From NCBI GenBank assembly GCA_963833605.1, contig CAWHYZ010000017.1:62001-126000 (forward strand): a stretch of 64,000 nt of DNA, written 5' to 3'. Below the pieces are notes generated by a model. That model was not told where the DNA came from. It was given only the letters and a program-made list of their open reading frames with translations, and did not search any database. Positions 8,999 through 18,115 of the stretch are shown here, piece after piece; the stretch's first letter is position 1, and each line of letters starts with the position of its first letter. The position numbers were made by a program, and so were the translations under genes. This DNA is from JAFAXD01 sp963833605. Its GTDB lineage: Bacteria > Pseudomonadota > Alphaproteobacteria > Rhizobiales > Xanthobacteraceae.

Positions 8999-9076
8999 GT
9001 AGGATGGGTTGAGCCCCTTGCGAAACCCATCATGTGCCTCAAGGCGATGGGTTTCGCTGCGCTCAACCCATCCTAC
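8999..9076. repeat. Dispersed repeat, GTAGGATGGGTTGAGC family
   Basis: Perfect 16-bp arms GTAGGATGGGTTGAGC (8999-9014) and GCTCAACCCATCCTAC (9061-9076) enclose two further GAAACCCATC/GATGGGTTTC halves. A shorter copy is at 30794-30834. Confidence 0.8.
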
Positions 9077-9264
9077 GGTCCCGCAGCCGCAGGCCGCGCG
9101 TCTCGAAGGATGGCCGCGATGAACGTGCTTGCCAAACAATAAGCAACACGTCTGACGGCGTTCAAACTTTGGGAATTGTGCCGGAAGCCAACCGGCCCCT
9201 GATTTTTTGTGCCTCCAGAACGGCGATCCTCAATGGCGCCTGCAAACGAATGAGGCGGAAGCGT

Positions 9265-9693
9265 TCAGGTCCCGGCGCGTTCCTGATCGGACCCCGCCGG
9301 CGGTTGGCCGTCATCGTCGTACGCCGGCTCACGCCGCTGATTTCTGCGCGAAACCGCGTCGAGCAGTACGCCGGCGGCGGCGCGATCCTCGTGCCGGATG
9401 CGTTCATCGTCAGCAATGCTGCGCCAGACGTGGAGGAGCAAATTCTCCAGATGCTTTTCGAACGTGGTATTGCGTGCCGGGGGCTCCGCGCGGGGATCGA
9501 ACGACGGCAGCGACAGGCAGGCGATCAAGCCCTGCCGAACGGCGCTGCGCTGGACCACCGTGCCATACTCGAACACGAGCTCAAACCCCGCGTAGGAGAA
9601 GCAATCGCTGAGCATCAAGCCGGAATGGGTGCGCCGGTCTTCCTGACTGAGAAAGGCCTCCACCAGTTCCAGGTCGCCGGGACGTTCAGTCAT
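9265..9693 (-). CDS. Hypothetical protein
   Basis: I do not recognise this 142-residue protein. The start at 9693 (MTERPGDLELVEAFL) is preceded by a good GGAGAA site. The frame could extend to 9837, but that part looks non-coding. The middle (SYAGFELVFEYGTVVQ, then AVRQGLIACLSLPSFDPRAEPPARN) has a normal protein-like composition with mixed charge and no membrane segment. The C-terminus is charged (RRNQRREPAYDDDGQP). A long plus-strand frame over the same region looks like its shadow. It is convergent with nothing and faces away from the LodA-like operon. Confidence 0.45.
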   Translation of the reverse strand: MTERPGDLELVEAFLSQEDRRTHSGLMLSDCFSYAGFELVFEYGTVVQRSAVRQGLIACLSLPSFDPRAEPPARNTTFEKHLENLLLHVWRSIADDERIRHEDRAAAGVLLDAVSRRNQRREPAYDDDGQPPAGSDQERAGT

Positions 9694-10174
9694 GACATTG
9701 TTCTCCGTGTCGTCCCCAGCGCGTGACGAGATGAGCTGTCCGAGGATCGACCGCATCACAGCGTGCGGTTCTTTCCTTATAACATTGCTGCCATCAAAAC
9801 TACGTGCACCCATAAACACATCAATGGTCGAGGCCAACGGTTTGGTTAACGATCAACCCGCGAGCGGCGGCCACACCAACTCGAGATAGGGCCGTGATCG
9901 CACGGCGCCAGGGTGGTCGGAAGATCTCTTGCCGGTGGTGTCACGCTACGGCCACTCCTGCACGAAAAGAAGCTTCAATAGGGGCCGTCGCGCCGCCAAG
10001 AGGCGCGGCCCGGGTAGCACGCGAGCGTGTGCGGGGAGGCCTCCGGTTGTTGGTTATCCACTTGGGCTCCGTTGCGCACCGACGGGGGCCGGAACAACTA
10101 GCGTTGAGCACCGTGATCCGAAGCGAGTGATCCCTTCAGAGCCTTCACTTGGCGTGATGTGAAAGGCGGAATCC
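9694..10174. other. Intergenic region upstream of the LodA-like operon
   Basis: No gene is supported in these 480 bases. The region must contain the promoter of the operon starting at 10175. A GGGCCG/CGGCCC inverted repeat is visible near 9980-10015, and a GGAAC box near 10091 lacks a matching -10. The operon start has a strong AAGGCGGA ribosome site at 10163-10170. Confidence 0.4.
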
Positions 10175-11785
10175 ATGGCTGCGAAAATTCAATCTCTTCT
10201 CATCAATCCGCCAATCGCGGTGGCCCGCCTTGGCGGCAGCAGCGTGCCACAAGACGCTTATGTGTGGCGGCAGTCGCCTGACCCGAGGGCCGACGGCGAG
10301 ACTGCGCTCGCACCGACCTGGTCGCTCACCATCCTCGCGGACGGATCAGCGCAACCCCAAGTTCCAGCCGAATTGGTATTCCGGGACGGCGCCCTTATTC
10401 GGCCGGTTTGTCCGTTCCTCGAGGTCTGGGCACTGCTCGGCGAGGACGGGAGCAGCCCGGAAAGCTGGCGCGAGGTTCCGCTGACCACACGCCTGCTTGC
10501 GCAACACGGTGCCGACGAGTCGAACCTCACCTTTCGCGTCGACGCGCATAATCTCAAGGCGGCACGGCGCACCGCAAATCCCGCGCTCGGCTTTGGAACG
10601 GACCCGGTGGTCGAGATCGCGGGCGATCAACATCAACCGGTCGCGCTGCTCGCGACGAGTCCGTCGAATGCAAGACGGCCGATGATCCCGCGCGGCCGCA
10701 ACATCCCGTTGGGGAGCGTCCAAATCATCCGCAGCCGGCCCAATCCACCTGACGCACCGTGGAGCGGAGCCGTCGACCTCGACATCGTTCGCTTGCGCTT
10801 CACGCCCGCGCGCGGCCGATTTTATGGTCCTCCTCAGGCGACGCAAACGACGCGCCAGCGTCCCTTCCCGGCGGTAGATCCCGCAAATGCTATTCTCAAT
10901 CCAGATGCGGGCTGGTTCGGAGCACGGCCCGACGACAATCTGGCTGTGCCCGGCGACACCTACGATGGCGCCGAAGTCAGGGGCGCGCAATCGCTGGGGG
11001 TCGTTGACGACACCTGTGAAGCCCGCATCGAAGTGTCTCTCAGGCTTGCGGGCTCGCGAACGCCATTGCGCGCATTCGCCAATGTATTTGTTGGTCCGCC
11101 AGACTTCGGCCCCGACCGCCGTCCGTTCTTGTCACTCGCCGATGAGATCAATGACCGCTCGGCTGACGCCGCGGCGCGCAATGCCGGCATGTCGCCGGCC
11201 GAACGGGACGCATGGATCGAGGACTTGTTTGAACGCGTTTATGAGACGGTATCGCTGTTGAATGTCGATTACTACCGCTCCGACCGCGGAGTCCGCTTGA
11301 CCGGCGATCGGCTCGCGCCTGCGCTGATTGGAGATGACGTCGTTCCAGCCCGCCAAGCCATGGGCCGAGAAGATGCGCTACGAAACCCGTTCTACACGGT
11401 GCAGGCCGCGTCCCGAAACCGGCGGCTGCCTTTGAGCGAGCACGCACGCCGGCAACACCGCGCCATATCCGATATCCAGGCGTTGCGGGACTTCATCGCC
11501 CTGCACCCGGGCCGGATTCAAGCTTTGGTGCGGGGCCCGTTCGAGGTCGAGGACATCGAGACCCCAAGCTCGTCGACCATGCGCATGCCGCCCTTCATGC
11601 GGCAGTCGAACGCGCAGCCGCTGACACTGTCGAGCTGGCAATATCAGCTCCTCATCGAATGGGTTAATGCAACAGGGGCCGAGCAACTCATCCTCGAAGC
11701 GAGGGCGCCGCTCTCATCGCCCGCCGACGAGCGCCGTGCAACCGTTCTCGCGAGATTGGCGAGAGGGACCGGCCAAAATCGATGA
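10175..11785 (+). CDS. LodA-like N-terminal domain protein
   Basis: A 536-residue protein resembling the N-terminal part of LodA/GoxA-type quinoprotein amino-acid oxidases. Family-like stretches are INPPIAVARLGGSS at the start, VVDDTCEARIEVSLRLAG and NVFVGPPDFGPDRRPF in the middle, and MPPFMRQ ... LTLSSWQYQLLIEWV at the end. It stops at about the point where LodA-type enzymes continue into the C-terminal domain that carries the cysteine tryptophylquinone. It has very few Cys, so it cannot carry that cofactor alone. No signal peptide is seen. The stop overlaps the next start as ATGA. I infer that it partners with the product of 13118-14819. Confidence 0.65.
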   Translation: MAAKIQSLLINPPIAVARLGGSSVPQDAYVWRQSPDPRADGETALAPTWSLTILADGSAQPQVPAELVFRDGALIRPVCPFLEVWALLGEDGSSPESWREVPLTTRLLAQHGADESNLTFRVDAHNLKAARRTANPALGFGTDPVVEIAGDQHQPVALLATSPSNARRPMIPRGRNIPLGSVQIIRSRPNPPDAPWSGAVDLDIVRLRFTPARGRFYGPPQATQTTRQRPFPAVDPANAILNPDAGWFGARPDDNLAVPGDTYDGAEVRGAQSLGVVDDTCEARIEVSLRLAGSRTPLRAFANVFVGPPDFGPDRRPFLSLADEINDRSADAAARNAGMSPAERDAWIEDLFERVYETVSLLNVDYYRSDRGVRLTGDRLAPALIGDDVVPARQAMGREDALRNPFYTVQAASRNRRLPLSEHARRQHRAISDIQALRDFIALHPGRIQALVRGPFEVEDIETPSSSTMRMPPFMRQSNAQPLTLSSWQYQLLIEWVNATGAEQLILEARAPLSSPADERRATVLARLARGTGQNR

Positions 11786-13121
11786 GCACCCAATCCCACG
11801 TTCAGAACGGTCCTGCCGCCCCGGTTTTCAAGCGGTTCGACTCTGCGCGCCGGTCTCCACGTTCTTATTGTTCCGCACACGCGCATCTTTGACCTGCCAG
11901 TTGAACTCGCCGCCAAGTTCGATCGCGGCGACGCCGATGCGGTCGCCCTAGCCCACGCCTTGAGCGCCACGGCCGCGGGTGAGGATGCCCTTGATCTTGT
12001 TCCCGAGCCGGCACCGCAAAGTCTGTCCCTCAACGTAAGCTCGGCTTGCAATTTGTCGTGCACCTACTGCTATGCGGACAGAGGGTCGTTCAACGGTCGC
12101 CAATCGAAGCCGATGAACGCCATCGTGGCGCGCGCGGCCGTGGATCGCCTCTTCGCCGCCGCAGACCCGACGCAGCCGATCACCATCGGCTTCCTTGGCG
12201 GCGAGCCTTTCGTCAACCGCGGCCTGGTTCACGACATCGTCGCTTACGCCGAAGACCAGGCTGAAGACCTTGATCTCGACGTGCGCTTCTCGGTGACCAC
12301 CAACGCCACTTTGTTGACGAATGAGGATCTCCAACTCCTGCGCGAGCATCGATTTGCGGTCACGGTCAGTATCGACGGCGGCGCTGCGATCCAGGACGCG
12401 CAGCGCCCGCAGCACAACGGCGACGGCAGTTTCGAAGCGCTGCATCAGCGTATCCGCCCATTGCTCGTTGATCCGGGGCGAGCGCAGATTGCTGCCCGGG
12501 CAACGATTACGTCACACGACCTGGATTTGGAGGGCCGATTCTCGGCGATCCGCGAGATCGGGTTTCCGGAAGTTGGTTTTGCGCCGTTGCGAATGTCGGC
12601 CTCCGGCGGTTCGTTCACACCCGGCGAATGGCCGCATTATCTGGCAGCGCTGACTCCGGCTCGCGCGTTCGGAGCTCACCGGCCCGCTTGCCGGACGGAC
12701 CATCGCCCTGACAAATCTGGCGGTTGCGTTGAAGCAGCTTCACCGGGGCGCCAGCGCACCGTACCCGTGCGGCGCGGGCGGAGGCTATTTTTCCGTGTCG
12801 GCGGACGGGCGTTGGTACGCCTGCCACAGGGCGGTCGGCAAAGCGGACTACGAGCTCGGCGACAGTCAGGGCCTCAACTTGGCGAAGCGCCGGCAATTTC
12901 TGGAACAACGCCACGTCGACATGCAGACGGAATGCCGCGCGTGCTGGGCGCGCTATCTCTGTTCCGGCGGATGTCACCAGGAGGCAGCCACGCGCACGCG
13001 CGCATCGTGCGACTTCATCCGGGGATGGCTGGAGTTCTGTCTCACTGCCTACTGCGAGTTGTTGGAGCGTTGCCCGACCTATTTCATCCCACCTGATACG
13101 AGACGAGAGAGGTTCGCATGA
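11782..13121 (+). CDS. Radical SAM/SPASM domain protein, two frameshifts
   Basis: A reconstructed protein of about 445 residues. The start ATG (11782) overlaps the upstream stop. The frame shifts near 11852, and the next section reads VLIVPHTRIFDLPVELAAKFDRGD. The radical SAM [4Fe-4S] motif is CNLSCTYC (about residues 89-96), followed by the GFLGGEPF glycine block. Near 12660 the frame shifts again into the SPASM part, with CGAGGGYFSVSADGRWYACH, then CRACWARYLCSGGC and a late CDFI, all typical auxiliary-cluster ligands. Such proteins install crosslinks or modify residues in partner enzymes (PeaB/QhpD or anSME type). Its position between the two LodA-like halves suggests a maturase for them. 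Confidence 0.8.
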
Positions 13122-14819
13122 GCGAGACACCTCCTGTAAAGCTCATTCCGCGCAACGTCGCCGCGTATCGACGCGGCCGGATCCCAAAAACGCAGGCCGA
13201 TGTTGTCGTTGTCGCCGGCAATCCCATGTCGACCAGGCTGGAGTTCGGGCGTCGGCAACTGTTTTCCGGGCCTCGAATGCGACTTGCGCAACCTGGAGCG
13301 CCGCTTTTTTCCGTTCCTCGAAACCGACATCACCGACAACGAGATTCGTATCGTGCGAGCAGACCCGGCTGCCGCGCAGGCAAGTGGGCTGTCGGCCGAG
13401 ATCGTGCGGCAATACCGGCGCATCGCGACCAACGTCGGCGCCGGCCGCCGTTGGAACGTGCGCCGCCTCACCGGCACGTTTGGACCACTCGGGCGTCTGG
13501 AGCTCCCAATCGAATCGCTGGAGGCGCCAAGCATGGGGCGAGGACGCCGGCCGCCGGACGCGTGGACGGCGGTACGCATGTTGACCGAAGGCACAGAAAT
13601 CGTCCTCGACCTGCGCGGGCCCGGAAATGCGTCGATGCAGATCACGGGCAACCGAATGCGCTATCTCGACGACAATGGAGCCCTGGCCGACGTTTTTCTT
13701 CCGGGAGAATTGACGCAAACGTTGTGCAGCCCGTGGACGCACGACTTCCGTGACTGTGGCTGCTTCTACTGGGCGTCCAACCATCCCGACATCGCCCAAC
13801 CGCCATTGCCGGCGGTCCCGCAAAACGATCCGCGGTGGAATGCCGATGTCATCTGGGAGCGGCGAGATCGCACCGCCGATGTGCTGCCGCCGCCGGCGAC
13901 CGCCGATGATCCCACACCGTCCGAAATGGCTCACCGCGAGATCAACGGGGCTTGGCAAAGTCTGAATTTCGTCGTCGCTCGGCGCGAGACGATCGGCCCC
14001 GTCACCGGCCGGCAACTGGCCGGCGAACCGCTGTCGTCAGCTGCCGAGCTCGAGCGGTTCCTGGTCTACGCGGCCGGCGTCGAACTCGCGGTCACCCAGG
14101 AGTATTTGACCGCCGCGTATTCGCTGCGACCGAGCGACGGAATTGCGGACGCGACCCTTCGCGATGACATCCGCACGTCGCACGCCGAGCTCATGCGGAT
14201 CGCGATCGGCGAAATGCGGCACCTGCGCGCCGTGAACGACGTTTTGCGATCCCTGACCGGTCCGGACCGTTATCGGCCGGCGTTGCGCGTGGCCAGCGCG
14301 GTGCCCGGTACGGTGCCGGGCAGTAAGCGGCCGGTTCAAGCCCGCCCCGCCCGCTTGAGCGTGATCGATGACTTCATCGACATCGAGCGACCATCGGTAT
14401 CGGTCGACAGCGTCTACGCGAGGATCCTCGCAACGATCGAACGGCTTGGAACCCACGAGCAGGAACAGCAGATTCGCACCATCATGGCGGAGGGCGAGGA
14501 CCATTTCCAAACGTTTTCCTTCATCCGCGAGTGGCTCGGTCGGCATCAGGACGAAAGCCAATTCTTGCGAGCGGCGCAGGCCCCTCCCGGTGGCGACGCC
14601 GGACATCGGGACTTGCAGACCGCCTACCTGACGCTGCTCGAAACTCTCCATCGCGGCTACACCCTTGGCGTGCCGGCGGGCGGGCCTGACATCAATGCGG
14701 CACGCGGCCAGATGCTCGGGTCGCTCAATAGTGCTGCGGAAGCAATCTCCACTCGCGGCTTCCTGGTCGTCTTTGATTTGATCTCGGATGCCCGCTTTGC
14801 GCCGGTCGACCCGCCGTGA
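13118..14819 (+). CDS. LodA-C-like/ferritin-like fusion protein, one frameshift
   Basis: Reconstructed at 566 residues. The first 49 residues are read from 13118. A T4 run at 13262-13265 then puts the rest in another frame, and one T fewer restores GRRQLF-PGLECDLRNLERRFF. The middle segment ends in CSPWTHDFRDCGCFYW (C203, W206, C213, C215, W218), recalling the PW-x2-DF-x2-C block near the tryptophylquinone of LodA-like enzymes. From about residue 310 a ferritin-like domain of the VioB type follows, with candidate di-iron ligands E328, EMRH (E365, H368) and EGEDHF (E458, H462). Both overlaps, with radSAM and the flavoprotein, are 4 bp. The activity is unknown. Confidence 0.7.
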
Positions 14820-15900
14820 GCAGGAGGCTGCAGCACGTTACCATTCTGGGAGCGGGACCGGTCGGTCTGATCGCCGCGCTGAAGTTCGCGCAAACCGGTC
14901 GAGCAGTCACCCTGATCGCGGAGCATTTCCCGCGTGCTGGTCAACAGGTCCGGATCGACGCGGTGCCCGCGGCATTCGTCGCCCTGCTGCTAGATTTTGG
15001 AGTTTCACCACGGTCAATCGGTGCCGACCACGTCGAGGACCGGCGCCGCATTGCCTGGAATTCTGCGAGGCTGCACGCCAAACCCGTTCCAAAGACCGTC
15101 TATCTGGAGCGCCCGGCGCTCGAGCTCGCGCTCTTCGAGACGCTCCAGCGCAGCAGGGCTGTCCGTATCGAACAGCGAAAGTTCAGTCGCCGACGCGTGT
15201 TGGCGCATGATCATGCGCCTGACGAGTATCTCATCGATGCGACGGGCCGATCGGCCGCTACAGCAACCCGGCGGGTCAGACCGCCAAAGCCTTGGGTTGC
15301 TCGAACATTCTGGGCTCCTCATTCACGCCGCGGTTCGATTGTCCACGTTTGCAATTGCGTCGCTTCCGGATGGATATGCCTACCGGGCATATTCGACATC
15401 GTATGTGACGATAGGTGTTGTGGGGCGGGGGCAAGCCGTCACAGGATCCGCGGACGAAATAGCCGAATACTTGCGTGCCTACGCGGTCGAACTGTCGGAC
15501 GAAGGCCCTGCCCTTCCGGATATGTTTGCCAATCGCGCCAAGGCTGCGTCGGTTCAGTGGGCAGGGGAGAGTTTGCACCCGCGGATTGGTGACGCCGCCC
15601 TGGCACGCGACGCATTGTCGTCACAGGGCATCGCAACCGGCGCTTCGGAAGCTCTGTTGTCTTGCGCTTGCCGCAGTCGCCGGGACTTGGAGCTCATCGC
15701 TGCCCGACAGCGCGAACAGCGCGAGGCGCATTTGCGTTCGCTCCTCCAAGTCATCGATGAGTGCAGATTTGCTGAGGCATCCGGCCTGGCGAGACTATCG
15801 GGCGTTCGTTGCGGCGAACTCGAGTCAGAGACCTGCCGAAGTGACGTCAGCATTGCGCGATGGGCGGATTGCGGAAATCGACCTGCGCGAAACCGCGTGA
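14816..15900 (+). CDS. LodB-like FAD-dependent oxidoreductase, two frameshifts
   Basis: A reconstructed flavoprotein of about 360 residues. The GTG start at 14816 overlaps the previous stop. The FAD-binding Rossmann motif is ILGAGPVGLIAALKFAQTG (about residues 10-28), and a second conserved block reads YLIDATGRSAA. The frame shifts near 15325 into LSTFAIASLPDGYAYRAYSTS and near 15775 into HPAWRDYRAFVA. The stop is at 15900. LodB-type flavoproteins are needed to form the tryptophylquinone in LodA-type oxidases. That role is inferred here from the operon order and resemblance. A tailoring monooxygenase acting on a small molecule is the main alternative. Confidence 0.65.
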
Positions 15901-15932
15901 GGTGTTCCGGCCGGTAGCGGACTTGTTCGTTA

Positions 15933-16034
15933 GCGCAGGTCCCGGAAAAGTGGATGCCGGCTTTCCGATAAGGACATGCGCAAAAAGAAAATTCTGAGCG
16001 CATCCCGATTCCTTGCGATCGGGATGCGCTCTAG
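15933..16034. repeat. Compound palindromic repeat
   Basis: Two units stand side by side. One is GTCCCGGAAAAGTGG ... ATAAGGACATGCGC (15933-15981). The other has perfect 14-bp arms GAGCGCATCCCGAT (15996-16009) and ATCGGGATGCGCTC (16018-16031), ending CTAG. The same pair, inverted in order, occurs at 30577-30672. It lies between convergent operons and may terminate both. Confidence 0.75.
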
Positions 16035-16059
16035 ATGCGCATGCGGCGATGCGGCACTC

Positions 16060-16602
16060 TTATCCTTGCGTGGCGTTCTCAGCCGGCGCCGTCGCCTTGT
16101 CCATGAGCGCGATCAGGCCGCGCAGCAAGTCGATCGGCCGCGGCGGGCAGCCGCGGATGTGCAGGTCGACGGGAACCACCTTCTCGACGGCGCCGACGAC
16201 CGCATAGCTACCCTCGAAAACACCACAACCGGCTGCGCAGTCGCCGACCGCGACCACCCATTTGGGATCGGGCGTCGCCGCATAGGTGCGCTCGAGTGCA
16301 ACCTTCATGTTGTGGGTGACCGGGCCGGTGACCAATAGCACGTCGGCATGGCGCGGCGACGCCACGAAGCGGACGCCGAAGCGCTCGATATCGTAGACCG
16401 CATTGTTGAGGGCATGAATTTCGAGCTCACAGCCGTTGCATGACCCGGCGTCGACCTCGCGAATGGCAATGGAGCGGCCGAACAGCCGCCGCACGCGCCC
16501 TTCGAGCGCACGCCCGACCTCGGCGAGCGCTTCGTCGGCGGCGGCCGGCGCAGCGATGGTCGCGGGCCGTGCAAACAGCGATTTGAGCAACAGCGTGCGC
16601 AT
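16060..16602 (-). CDS. hyfI: NuoB-like small subunit of a hydrogenase-4-related complex
   Basis: A 180-residue homologue of NuoB/HycG/HyfI. All four [4Fe-4S] (N2-type) ligands are present: CNGC (C55, C58), one Cys in GDCAAGC (C122 or C126) and RGCPP (C152). The start at 16602 overlaps the stop of the large subunit (TGATG), so the two are translationally coupled. It is the last gene of the six-gene minus-strand operon. It would pass electrons to the large subunit in a peripheral arm on the cytoplasmic face. Longer frames upstream belong to the large-subunit gene read out of frame. Confidence 0.88.
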   Translation of the reverse strand: MRTLLLKSLFARPATIAAPAAADEALAEVGRALEGRVRRLFGRSIAIREVDAGSCNGCELEIHALNNAVYDIERFGVRFVASPRHADVLLVTGPVTHNMKVALERTYAATPDPKWVVAVGDCAAGCGVFEGSYAVVGAVEKVVPVDLHIRGCPPRPIDLLRGLIALMDKATAPAENATQG

Positions 16603-18111
16603 CAGATGTCGTGGCCCGAGTAGGAACAGTTGAACGATTTGTTGCAGAGCGGAAAGTCGGCAACGATGTTGCCCTCGATCGCCGCCTCCAGCAGCGGCCA
16701 TTGGAACCAGGAGGGGTCGCGCACGTGGCAACGCGCGATCCGACCATCCGACGCGAGGCGCAGCCACACCAGCACGTCACCGCGAAAGGCCTCGGTGACG
16801 GCGACGCCTTCGGCGGCTCCGCCCACGTCCGGGATCTCAGCGCGTATCGGCCCGTCCGGCAATGCCCCGAGCCAGCCACGCAGCAAGCGTCATGCTGGCC
16901 TCGATCTCGCGCACCCGGATCCAGATGCGCGCATCGACGTCGCCTGCGTCCATCAGCGGCACGTCGAACGTCACCCGGTCGTAAGGCGGATAGGCAAGAT
17001 CGCGGCGCGTGTCGAAGCTTCGGCCGGACGCGCGCCCGACATGGCCGCCGGCGGCCCAGCGCGCGACCAGTTCGCGCGACACAATACCGGTGGTGCGCGT
17101 GCGATCGAGCAGTGACGGCGTTGCGTCATAAAACCGGACCACCTCCTCGAAGCGTGGCGCGAGCTCATCAAGCAGCGCCCGCAGCACGCGCGCGCCGTCC
17201 GCGTTCACGTCATGGCGCACGCCGCCGGGGACGATCTCATCCATCATCAGGCGATGGCCGAACACCGCATCGCATGCCGCGAGCACACGCTCGCGGAACA
17301 GGCCGCAATGGGTATGCAACAGCGCAAATGCCGCGTCGTTGCAGATCGCGCCAATGTCGCCGAAATGGTTGGCCATGCGCTCGAGCTCGGCCATCACGCC
17401 GCGGATCACCTGAGCACGCCGGGGGACGCGTCGTCTCGCGAGCGGCTTCGACGGCGCACGCAAAGGCAAAGCTGAGCGCGCACCGTCGAGTCGCCTGAGA
17501 CGCGCGCGACGACGCGCGCCGCGTGCTCGGGATCGGCGTTGGTCAACAGGCCGTCGATGCCCTTGTGCACATAGCCGAGACGCGCTTCGAGCCGCGCGAC
17601 GGTCTCGCCGTTGGCGGTGAAGCGGAAATGACCGGGCTCGATGATCCCGGCGTGGACCGGGCCGACGGGAATCTGATGCAACCCCTCCCCGCGCACCGGC
17701 TGGAAGTCGTAGTCGGCCGGATCACGCAACGCCGCAGGTTCTCGCTTGCCGAGCGGTGCGCGGACGCCCCAGGCCCCGTGGTCAAGCCAGGGGCGCGCAT
17801 CGGGTGCCCCGATCGCGATCAGGCCATAGAGATCGCCGATGGCGCGCTCGAGCCGGATCGCCGGTGCATGATATTTTCCGATCGACGGAAACGTGCCCGC
17901 CGGGACTGCAAGGGACACGATGGCGGGTGGCGTGCGCGTGAGGTCGTAGCGCCAGGTGCACGGTGCCCGGCTCGCCCCACAGGCTGAGGAGATCGCCCTC
18001 GCCCTTGCCGAGCGATGCGCCGATCGCCTCCCACGTCGCTTCGTCCACCTCGTAGCGCGGCCACGGCCGATGGTTGGCGAGGGGGGTCAACGTGGCAAAA
18101 ATGATCGGCAT
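16602..18111 (-). CDS. hyfG: NuoCD/HycE-like large subunit lacking NiFe ligands, about four frameshifts
   Basis: A reconstructed fusion of about 500 residues. It runs from MPIIFATLTPLANHRPWPRYE (start 18111), through the NuoC-like part, to FPSIGKYHAPAIRLERAIGDLYG, GYVHKGIDGLL, RAQVIRGVMAELERMANHFGD and the end PLCNKSFNCSYSGHDI. Shifts lie near 17948, 17475, the G5 run 17421-17425, and 16866. Where NiFe hydrogenases have RICGxC, this protein reads RVSGDST (SGDS at 17487-17498), and there is no C-terminal DPCxxC. It therefore should not bind a NiFe centre. This fits the hydrogenase-related (Ehr-like) complexes of unknown reaction. Confidence 0.75.
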
Positions 18112-18115
18112 CGGC

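Larger units (their letters stand above)
8297..9264. other. Repeat-rich non-coding region, nearly 1 kb
   Basis: I see no credible gene. It contains an imperfect inverted repeat just after mltB (about 8306-8352, GGAGCGAAATCC against GGGATTTCGCTCC). Next come a GTAGCCCGG element (8378-8458), a block at about 8490-8890 with a short hairpin (GGGACGA 8763-8769, TCGTCCC 8778-8784), and a GTAGGATGGG palindrome (8999-9076). Frames open through the middle block have biased composition and no family resemblance. Confidence 0.6.

Noticed and set aside
9034..9726. Plus-strand frame opposite the hypothetical gene at 9265-9693
   Set aside because: It starts inside a dispersed repeat and mirrors the minus-strand frame, which has the better ribosome site and composition.
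9838..9872. A CAACGGTTTGGTTAACG sequence as a third TetR operator
   Set aside because: It shares only part of the palindrome. The arms do not pair as in the two good sites, and it is far from the regulon.
10080..10174. A GGAAC box near 10091 as a general-stress (EcfG-type) promoter for the LodA-like operon
   Set aside because: I found no CGTT-type -10 at the required 16-17-bp spacing, so the box is probably chance.
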